In this document: positions 16,921 through 26,100 of the stretch, piece by piece
Layout: every line of letters starts with the position of its first letter
Position numbering within the stretch: position 1 is the first letter of the stretch
DNA from: Desulfomonilaceae bacterium
Lineage (GTDB): Bacteria; Desulfobacterota; Desulfomonilia; Desulfomonilales; Desulfomonilaceae
Reading direction: 5' to 3'
Assembly (NCBI GenBank): GCA_041662605.1
Contig: JBAZSD010000012.1
Span: 54,614-118,613 of the forward strand
Length of the DNA stretch: 64,000 nucleotides
Translations under genes and position numbers: made by a program
The notes under the pieces: generated by a model
Database searches by the model: none
The model's input: the letters and a program-made list of their open reading frames with translations, nothing else
What the model was told of the DNA's origin: nothing

Positions 16921-17372
16921 GGTCACTTCACCTTTCGTAAATTTCCATGATCTCGACTCACTGAAAGTCGGATCAAATGCCTGACAGGACGGAAGTATCA
17001 CCGTAAACGGCGCCAAAACATCTAAACCAGGGCCGTTCGGTATGTATGAGGGATATCGACATTACAATCCTAACCTTACTTAACGACCCTGTCAAGATTT
17101 TCATATATGCGTTAATTTGGCAAAAATCCTGAATTTACAATATAGCCTTAACAATTGGAATTAGTTGAATTAGTTGTAGTAAATACCTATCCTGACAAAG
17201 ATGTTTCTGTTCACCTATGTGAAACTACGACAAGAGGGTAAGTCTGTCCGGCAATCAACATGTTATTATTGGCTGATAGATTGTAAGTCAAATATTATTG
17301 ATTTATCTCGAAAGAAATGATAATAATGTGAACAAGTTGCGTTATCATAACAGGATATCATGAGAGATTCTT
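16921..17372. other. Divergent intergenic region, iorA / L,D-transpeptidase
   Basis: About 450 bases lie between divergent genes. The left side holds a sigma70-like promoter for iorAB (17067-17095, minus strand). The right side is AT-rich, with TTGATT (17298-17303) and TAATAA (17321-17326) spaced 17 bases as a weak candidate promoter for the transpeptidase gene. GAATTAGTT occurs twice in tandem at about 17158-17177. No gene or RNA was recognised. Confidence 0.5.
17067..17095 (-). promoter_or_regulatory. Candidate sigma70 promoter of iorAB
   Basis: On the minus strand, TTGACA (17095-17090), a 17-base spacer and TAGGAT (17072-17067) precede iorA by about 150 bases. The -35 hexamer is perfect and the -10 matches four of six positions. 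Confidence 0.5.
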
Positions 17373-18434
17373 ATGGTCAGAATATTAACTCTGATTTTAG
17401 GCGCTAGTGTTTGTTTTTTTTCCCAGGTTGCCGCGGAATCCCAAATTTCCCAGAATAATTTAATGATGGATTCCACTTCTTCGCGTTCCAGTTTGTCGCG
17501 TCAGAATGTATTCTTACACGCGAAGAATTTCGATCAGGAACAGACGAAACTAAATTCAACCAATCCTTCACCTGAGACTCGCCGAAGAAAAAAAACCGAG
17601 CCAAGTAATAGAAGTCACCAGCGGTTTGCCAGGAATAACACTGATTCAGTTAATTCGGATGCGCCCGGACAAGGCGAAGCCTACGTCTTGGGAACGTCAA
17701 TTTTCGATATCAGGATACCCGGGGACCCGCGGTCCCGTTTTGAATTAAAACCTGAAAATTGGAATCATCCGCAGAAAACGGAGTCGTGGTCCGTGCGACA
17801 AAAAGGCGAAGGTGCGCCAATACCAGGCTCCCTTCTAAAAAAATTGGGTAGTATTCCAAATCCAGTCATTTCTTTTCAGGAAGATCAAATTCAGAGACTG
17901 GAAATCCAGGTAAGTCACTCAACGCATGTTTTTAAATTACTTGCTCACAGGAGAGGCGCCGACATTCAAATACTCTATGAGTGCAAGATCGGGCTCGGGG
18001 CCCCAGAATTTCCTACCCCGGTTGGCACTTACTATGTAACGCACATATATGACCAGGACCCGTGGTGGATTCCGCCCCCAAATCGCGCATGGGCGGCGGG
18101 GGATTCGCCCAGTAAAAGAGTCTATGGGGGAACCATGGCTCCTCTTCTCAAGAAAAGAACACCAACGACCAGGAAAAAAGACCTTTCGAATTCGGAGGAT
18201 CGAATTGAGGGTGTTGTGAAACTTGAGGATTATGGCTACAGATTCCATGGCACTAACGCGCCCAGAAGCATCGGACGCAACCAATCTCACGGTTGTGTCC
18301 GAATGATTTCCGATGACGCCAAGAAAGTGGCCGGCATAATAGAAGATTACGTGGGTATAGCAGAACGAAAAGAGTCGGAAAATGGGTCTTACGCGATTCT
18401 AAAGGCGCCTGTAAGACTGAATCTACTCAAGTAG
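17373..18434 (+). CDS. Exported L,D-transpeptidase (YkuD domain)
   Basis: L,D-transpeptidases make 3-3 peptidoglycan cross-links or attach lipoproteins to the wall. After a signal peptide (cleavage near QVAA, residue 21) there is about 110 residues of Ser/Asn/Arg-rich linker, then the YkuD domain. The domain has GTYYVTHIYDQDPWW, YGYRFHGTNAP with the conserved His, and SHGCVRM with the nucleophilic Cys near residue 308. A segment of about 35 residues between the PTP region and the HGT motif looks like the extended loop of ErfK/YbiS types. GAGAG precedes the ATG by about 6-7 bases. Confidence 0.88.
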   Translation: MVRILTLILGASVCFFSQVAAESQISQNNLMMDSTSSRSSLSRQNVFLHAKNFDQEQTKLNSTNPSPETRRRKKTEPSNRSHQRFARNNTDSVNSDAPGQGEAYVLGTSIFDIRIPGDPRSRFELKPENWNHPQKTESWSVRQKGEGAPIPGSLLKKLGSIPNPVISFQEDQIQRLEIQVSHSTHVFKLLAHRRGADIQILYECKIGLGAPEFPTPVGTYYVTHIYDQDPWWIPPPNRAWAAGDSPSKRVYGGTMAPLLKKRTPTTRKKDLSNSEDRIEGVVKLEDYGYRFHGTNAPRSIGRNQSHGCVRMISDDAKKVAGIIEDYVGIAERKESENGSYAILKAPVRLNLLK

Positions 18435-18526
18435 TAAAAGGAATACGTTTAAGAAATATTGGCCTCGAACAGTCGTTGATTTATTAAAGTTTATGACGGC
18501 TCCGGATTTTTCCCCCATATCCCGGA

Positions 18527-19048
18527 TCAGGCTTTAGGATTATACGTAGGAGCGTTTTTCGACGTTTTTCCCTTCAAATGTACATGATAGTATTCGTAAG
18601 TGAGAGGCCGACCCTCATCTATGGATTTCGAAAAAACTACCTCACCAATAAAAACTGTGTGTGTGCCTACATCCAAATGATTTTTGACTTTGACTTCCAT
18701 TACGCCCAAGACATTATCAGTCACGAGCGGACATCCATTTGGGCCAATGAAATGGCCGGTTTTCTCAAATTTATTTACGTCACGTCCTGATTTGAATCCA
18801 AAAAGTCCAATGAAGGGAAAAGGCGTGGAGTCTTTGAGCACCGATACACCAAAAATGCCGCCGCTTATAATTAACTCATGGGTGTAATTCATTCTGTTGA
18901 TAATTACTGCGACGCAGGGCGGCTGAGAAGTAACCTGTATTACAGTGTTAACGATTTGCCCGTTGATGCGAGCCCCATCGGCTGATGTTACGAGATACAA
19001 GCCGTAACTGAGGCCACGAAATACGTTGTAATCGACTTCAGGGATCAT
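18527..19048 (-). CDS. Flavin reductase-like FMN-binding protein
   Basis: This 173-residue protein of the flavin reductase-like/split-barrel family binds FMN and reduces it or acts as an electron relay. Family features are GLYLVTSADGARINGQIVNTVIQVTS, where the flavin phosphate is held, then PPCVAVIINRMNYTHELI, FGVSVLKDSTP and a C-terminal YEYYHVHLKGK like the flavoredoxin-type proteins of sulfate reducers. GAGG is 6 bases before the ATG. Partners are not evident: rubredoxin, rubrerythrin or oxygenase genes are not adjacent. Confidence 0.88.
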   Translation of the reverse strand: MIPEVDYNVFRGLSYGLYLVTSADGARINGQIVNTVIQVTSQPPCVAVIINRMNYTHELIISGGIFGVSVLKDSTPFPFIGLFGFKSGRDVNKFEKTGHFIGPNGCPLVTDNVLGVMEVKVKNHLDVGTHTVFIGEVVFSKSIDEGRPLTYEYYHVHLKGKTSKNAPTYNPKA

Positions 19049-19215
19049 GGAAAGCCTCTATCGGGTGAAATATGCTCACCGGCAGGGGAGCGGACAGCCC
19101 CGGCCAAAAAGGTCCAGTTCTCAGTCACTTAAACGCATGAAGAATTTTGCTTTGTTAGATTCCCTGATAGCAGGAAACGTTCATTTTGGTCAATCACAGC
19201 AATTTCGGTCTCGGA

Positions 19216-19855
19216 CTATTGCCCTGAATGCCCCCAATCTTTTTCAACGGCGTAATCGATAATCCTGTCAACGTATTGAGAATCAATGGGAGGAACTGGA
19301 AGATTTGTTAGCGCCCTGTCGATGTTGGAGCGATCAAACACCGGGTTGTTCGCGAAGCGCAACAGAATTGTCTGCATTTGCCGCCACACCATCCTCTCGA
19401 TCCTGTTTCTGGGTTGAATAAAGGGCGCTCCAGCGCCCGCAAATCGAAGGCCGTGCTAATTATGTGGACTTTAAGGGGCTTTTCGGTCCATCAATTTTCT
19501 TAATGTCACCGTTGAACCTAGGTTTGTCCTGAGAGGCTCCCCATGCTCGTCCATGTGCAGTCGTGTAGAAGCCGCGCTGTGCAACAAAGTGTGTCCACGT
19601 CTTTATTCCTTTATAGTCCTGGCGCCACTGGTCCCATTGATTGTCAGCTTCAAGGATATCACCCTTGAACCATTTTAGGGATCCCGCGCTTCTCGGGAGC
19701 CCGAGCCCCCCAAGAAACGTATTAGTATCCAGCTTTCGTGATTCACTCCTGTAGTGGGCCCATACGCTGTGACGGCGATCAAGCAATTCAGCCAACAGAT
19801 ATTCCCCGAGGAATCCTGTTCCACCGGTGAGAAGCACATTCATGGAATCGGACAT
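19216..19855 (-). pseudogene. Decayed extended-SDR (thioester-reductase-like) gene
   Basis: The N-terminus is intact: MNVLLTGGTGFLGEYLLAELL is the Rossmann GxxGxxG start of an extended short-chain dehydrogenase. Around 19592-19600 the frame shifts. The other frame continues the family sequence (TLLHSAASTRLHMD ... EPLRTNLGSTVTLRKL) up to a stop at 19471-19473. A separate C-terminal piece, PFIQPRNRIERMVWRQM to IIDYAVEKDW, is readable from about 19430 to the stop at 19216-19218. The middle, including the catalytic YxxxK region, is gone. One frameshift plus a deletion of probably 150-200 codons makes this a dead gene. It faces away from the synthase gene at 20139. Confidence 0.85.
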
Positions 19856-20049
19856 GTATCTTCCGCATGTTCTAGAATTCCGCTCTAGGAACACCCTTAT
19901 TCGAACATATTAATCTAGACTGTAGGCGTATGACATTACAAACAAAAAACCAAGACCAATCCTATAAAATCAATCAATCTCACATCTTCATTAGTAGGTT
20001 AAAATATTGTAATAGCAGATGGTGTCTCATACAGGGAATCGTGAGGCTA

Positions 20050-20079
20050 TTGACTTGAACCCAAGTTTTTTGATTACAT
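20050..20079 (+). promoter_or_regulatory. Candidate promoter of the synthase operon
   Basis: TTGACT (20050-20055), an 18-base spacer and TTACAT (20074-20079) lie about 60 bases before the start codon. A second AT-rich element (TATACT, 20096-20101) is nearer the gene. Both are weak by-eye matches in an AT-rich 240-base gap. Confidence 0.35.
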
Positions 20080-20138
20080 GCAGAGAATGATAGCTTATAC
20101 TATAAGTTTGAATTTATTTTCCTAAATAAGGGTGTTAG

Positions 20139-23100
20139 ATGTCAGTCACATGTGATCAAGCTTCATTAATTTTCCTGTTTCAAGCTAATAATATTACCTC
20201 CTCACTAATAAATACAGCCAAAGACCTAAATGTTCGAGTGGCTTTTGATCTTGGATCTGAAAATCCATCTTTGTATCAATCTTTGCTACTAGTAGCGGAC
20301 GCGTCGCAAGATGTAGTGGATCTTAAGATCTCCCCCTGTGTACTCTCAGACCCAAAATTGGTAACCACGCTAAATGAAATAGATGTCCGAAGAATTTGGC
20401 TGGACATGGAACCTGTTGGCGCTTTGGAGGACAAAAATTCAATATTTAAACAAATTGCAGAGCTAGCGTCTGATTTTGAGATTATCCCAATATTGAGTGA
20501 TTTAGGCTCCATCCGGAAAATTATAAAAGACCATCCAGACATAAGGAACATTGCCATAAAGGGAAATGAAGCAGCCGGTTTTGCTGGGTCAGAGACCTTG
20601 CTCACGCTTTTTTCAACTGTTTCTTCGCTACTCAAGCAATCAAACTCTCCTGCGAATATTTTCATATGGGGCGGGATCTCCTTTCCCGAGGTGGCGGCGG
20701 CGTTTCTGGCCTGTGGAGCAAAGGGCATAGTGTTTGAGAGTCTCCATTGGCTGACCGACATGGTCAACCTGGACGAAGATTTCAAGAAGCGCATTGAGAA
20801 CATTCGCCCGGATCACACTGAGTTGATAGGGGCAAATTTAGACGTTTATCTCCGAGTCTTCAATAAGGGTAATTCTACGTCCGTAAAAGATTTGAAAGAT
20901 TTCGCCGGATCCTTATGTGGCGCCGAAATAAGAGACGAACAAAGAATTTCTTTTATCAGGCATGTTTTGAAAAATTTGACGCATCCCCTTAAAAGCAAGT
21001 TTGGGAAAGATGAGTTGATCCCTCTAGGTACTGAAGCGACGTTCGCTGCATCTTTTGTTCGTCGCTACGGTTTTTTCACTGAACAGGCTATTGAGAAATT
21101 TAGTAAAGACATTGAAAAGTGTTTGAGCACGGCCCCCGAACGAGCCGTGTCTTTCGTAAAGAGCCCAACTGCTGAGAAGATGGGGACAGAATATCCATTT
21201 ATTCAGGGGGCCATGTCCTGGATTACTGATTCAATGGAATTTGCGTCAGGCATTTTGGAGTCAGGAGCGTTACCAACGCTGGCGCTTGGGCTTATGGACT
21301 CCAACACATTGAACTCAAAATTCTCTGATTTGCAAAACCACTTGGGCGATCGGCCCTATGCCGTGAACATAATCACCCTGTCCGAGAATCCATTCCGTGA
21401 CGAGCAAGTTGAATGGGTAAAGTCTAAAAAACCTCGATTTGTAGTCATAGCTGCTGGAGAGCCATCTAACGCCAGGGGTTTCATTTCAGATGGTATTGAG
21501 GCTATATACATCGCGCCGAATGAGGAACTGCTCAGATTGGCGCTCGAAAACGGTATAAAGTTTGTGGTCCTTGAGGGTCATGAATCGGGGGGGCATGTCG
21601 GCGTTCATAGTACTGTGACTCTTGTCCAGGCGGCTCTGGATCTTAAGAGCCGTCGCCCTGAACTCTTTAAAGATTCCACGATAATTTTCGCAGGTGGCTT
21701 TTTTAACCGTTTGACATCGGTCATTGCATCTATCATGGGCGCCGACGGCCTCCAAATGGGGACCGTATATCTGGCTTCAAAAGAAATTGTTGAAACAGGA
21801 GCACTAAGCCGGATTTACCAAAAGAGAATTCTTGAAGCTCAGCCCGGCTCGACTATAGTTACCGGCGAAAGCGCTGGACTACGTGTACGCTCCCTGAAGA
21901 CACCAAAGATAGAAGCGATTTGTTCACTCGAACGCGATTTTGCCACCGGTTCCGAGAACGAAAGTTCCTTTCGAAGGAAAATAGAGACATTGAGCGCGGG
22001 CAGTCTTTTCATTGCTGCTAAAGGCATGAATAAGCCCGATGGCGAAAAGTTGGCTGAATCAGAAATAATGAAGCAGGGCCAATTCATGAGTGGCGCATGC
22101 GCGGGGGGAATCAACGTCCAGCTTTCTCTGCGCCAAATCCATGAGAATTTGGCATTTGGCGCGCCAAATGATGTTTTGCCCGCTCGGGTAAGCCTCAGAC
22201 CTGACTACTCCGAACCATTGTCCAATAAACAGAGTTCTTTTTCCTTTTCCAGCCACCAGACTTCCACCACGCGTGGTTCCAACACAGGGACCAATGGATT
22301 CGAAAGGATAGCGATAACCGGAATGAGTGTTGTCAACTCACTCGGCGCTAGTCCTCTGGAAATAATACAGGCAAGCCTGGCTCTAAAAAGCGGTGTTACC
22401 CCGGTTCCGTCCACAAAGTGGAATCATGAGGCCTTTTTCAGCTCAAAACCTAGGGCTTCTGAAAAAACCTATTGCCGATATGGGGCTTTTCAAAACCTTG
22501 AAGTTTCCAGAAAGGAATTAGGCATTCCGCCTCAAGATTTCAGAACTATGGCTGAAGCCACAAAAATTACATTGTGGTTAGCCAAAAACGCAATATTGGA
22601 ATCAAACATCCTGGAGTCGAACATCCCCAGAGAACGCATTGGCGTTCTAATATCTCAGAATTCAGGCGAAGCTGCGTCAACATTGGAGCAGATGATAATC
22701 AGAGGTTGCTCTGAAAAAATATTATCCGACATCAAGAGAGCGCTCAATCTTACCCCTGACCAGGAGGCTCTTGTATCCGAAGAGATTAAGCAGAAAAGAA
22801 TGGGTGTCGATGACACCACCCTTCTCGGTCGGCTAAACTGTTCAGCCGGTGGATTCATATGCAACAAATATGGATTTATGGGCCCCAGTTTCTCTGTTTC
22901 AGCGGCTTGCGCAACGTCTTTGGTGGCTCTCTACAGCGCTTACCAAATGATTAGAAACGGAATCATAGACGCTGCTGTGGTAGGTGGGGGTGAGGAGCTT
23001 TTGACTCCAATGCATTTCCTGGAGTTTTCAGCTTTGGGGGCTTTGGCAGGTCTGTCGGGCGCCAACAAATCTCCTGCCGAGGCTAGTAGGCCCTTTGACG

Positions 23101-26100
23101 CGGACCGTGATGGGATGGTCCTTGGCGAAGGCGGAGCGATGATAGTCATCGAACGCGAATCAATCGCACTCAAACGAGGCGCCAATATTTCGGCCTTTAT
23201 AACTTCCATGGGAGCCAGCAATAACAATCTTGGCATGGTGGAGTCTTCCAGAGCCACTCAGGAAATCGCTATCAGAGCCTCTTTCAAGGACTGCTCATAT
23301 GGCCCGGAATCCGTGGACTTGATAGAGTGCCACGCCACCAGCACTAAACAGGGCGATGTAGAAGAAGTCCAGGGGCTGAAATCAATATTCAATTCCGGTC
23401 GTCCGCCGGTTCTCACCTCTTTCAAGTCTCAAATCGGTCACACTTTGGGAGCTTCTGGACTTAACAGCCTGATCCGGGGTGTTATGGCCATGCGCTCGAA
23501 GGTTTTTTCTCCAACAATCAATTATTGCAAACCGGACCCCGAGATTGGAATGGAATCAGCGGGATTCAGAGTAATGTCTGAACCTTCTGATTGGCCGCTC
23601 AGCAATGGCAATCCTCGGCGATTCCAGGTTAACGCTTTTGGCTTTGGCGGATCGAACTACGTGGTTCAGATCGAAGAATCCCAAAATCAAGAAGCGGTAA
23701 GATTTTCTCCATCTCCAGAAAAACTCAAGATTTCCGTTGATAAGCGTCCAATAGTCAAGGCTCCGGATGGAATACATTTCTTTCGAAGTTCTATAGCTGG
23801 AGAAACATACCGGATAGCTGTAATCGCTGAATCTGAAGCCGCTGCTGTTGAGATGATACAAAACGAAGATTTGATCTCCGGCGAAGGAGCGATCGGTGGT
23901 AAACGACTGAAAGTTTTGGCGAGGCAGGGCATTCATATCGGATCATCCAACGCGCCAATACCCCGCATGGCTTTTGTTTTCCCCGGTCAGGGATCACATT
24001 ACGCCGGAATGGGGCATGAGCTTTACAATAACTTCCCGGTGATTCGGGAATGGATGAACAGAGCCGCTGACGTAGCGGAATTCGATATCCTTAAACTTCT
24101 ATTTTACGATAAAGAAGAAGATTTACAAAAAACAAGGTGGCAGCAGCCGGCGCTATTTACTCTTGAATACGCCTTGGTGCAACACTTGATTTCACTGGGG
24201 GCTAGGGCCACGGCTTTGGCCGGACATAGTCTCGGAGAACTCACAGCCCTGTGCCTTGCCGGTGTTTACTCTTTTGAGGACGGCTTTCGCATTGTGAACA
24301 AGCGTGCAGTTTGCATGGACAAAGCCTGCAAAATGAACGTGGACCCGGGAATCATGGTGGCCTGTGACGCTCCTCTGGACGTGGTAGATCAAATCCTGTC
24401 CGAAGCAAAAAACGTTTACATAACGAACATAAATTCACCTAGGCAGATTGTAATCGGAGGGGCGACCGAAGAGTCCAAGGAAATCTCAGCTAGACTGAAA
24501 GAAATGGGATATAGGAGCACCGTCCTAAGGGTAAGCATGGCGTTTCATTCGCCGATCATGAGGTGTATCCACGATGAGCTGAGAGAATTTATTGATACCG
24601 TAGATTTCCACCCCCCCCAAATTCCTGTTATTTCCAACACCACGATGAAACCTTTTCCGGACGATGCTGAAGAGATAAAGGGAATTGTGATGGCCCATCT
24701 TGAGTCTCCGGTTCATTGGCTCCAGAATGCCAAGACGTTGTGGAACGAATTTGACGTGAGACTTTTTGTTGAAGTCGGGCCGCGAGAAGTTTTGTCTAAC
24801 CTTATACAGGACACTATTGAAGAAGCCCCATGTATTCAGACCTGTCTGCCTTCCGCCGAGTCTTTAATGTGCAAGACAGCGGTAGCTCAACTGTATTCCA
24901 AGGGAATTCTGCCAATTGATAATGCGAGAGATTTGACCGACGATCTTTATCGGGGCTCCCAATTTGAAGCGGTTGAAAACCATAAGGAACGGCCGGTGGA
25001 GCGTACAGTTAATTCCAGGGTTTCAATACAAACTGATTTGAAAGAAATTATACAAAAAGAAATCAACTCATTCGTAATCGAAACATTTGGCAGATTTATC
25101 AGGCCTTCTATCTTACGGCAGATTCGTACAATTAAGGACCCAAAATTCAGCGAAGCCGATCTGGACAGGATACTTGGAAATTCATTCGGCGCGTTGTCCA
25201 CCCCATCTCTTATTGAGACGCCGTACAATCAAACCCAGCTTACAATCGCTCAACAGGAACCAATGAGATCCGCTGCTCCTGAACCGGAATCCTCGGCTCC
25301 GGATACCACGGAGACAATTATTCGCATAATAATGGAGGTAACTGGTTATGACAGGGATGAGATTGAACCTCACATGGACCTTAGGGAAGATCTCGCAATA
25401 AGATCCAGCAGGCTTCCTGTAATTATGGATGCGGTGGAAAGTCGATTCAAAATCAAGATCGAACTTGAGGACTTTATGGACGTGAGAACAATTAAGGACC
25501 TGTCGGATCGTCTCGACATGGTTGTATCAAGAAAAGCTCCGTCCATCGCAAAAAATGCGTCAGTCGATTCTGAAATCGAGGAAACAGAGATTCTGGAAAC
25601 TCCCAAGGAAATTTTGAAAAGACTTACTTTTTCGGAAGTTCCCCTGACTGGCGATTCTTTTCAGCCGCTGGAACTTAGTCCGATGGATTCGGTTATTGTT
25701 GTTGGCCCTTCTTCGTCCGAAGAATTCTGCAGGAATGTGGGAGACGTTTTTCGCAGGGATTACGGGGTCCGGATAGATCACTTTTTCTTTGGTTTGAGTC
25801 AATCGGATAAAGACGAAAACATCGTTGACTTGCTATCGGATTCCGGTCTGATGGAAATAAAAGACACAATAAGAGATTCCGAGTCTCCGGCGGGAATAGT
25901 CTTTGTCACTGATGAGGCTTTTGAGGCGAGATTTTCCGAAACAGCGACGTTGACGAACTTTTTGACGGGATTTTTCAGCTTGTTGCAGCAATTTATTCAG
26001 AAACCAAGCAAAAAGATGTCTGTATACTTGCAATCTGGGGGTGACTCGCCGAGCGCTTTCATGGAAGCCGTTACGGGCATTTTCCTCAGCTCTGCTCTAG

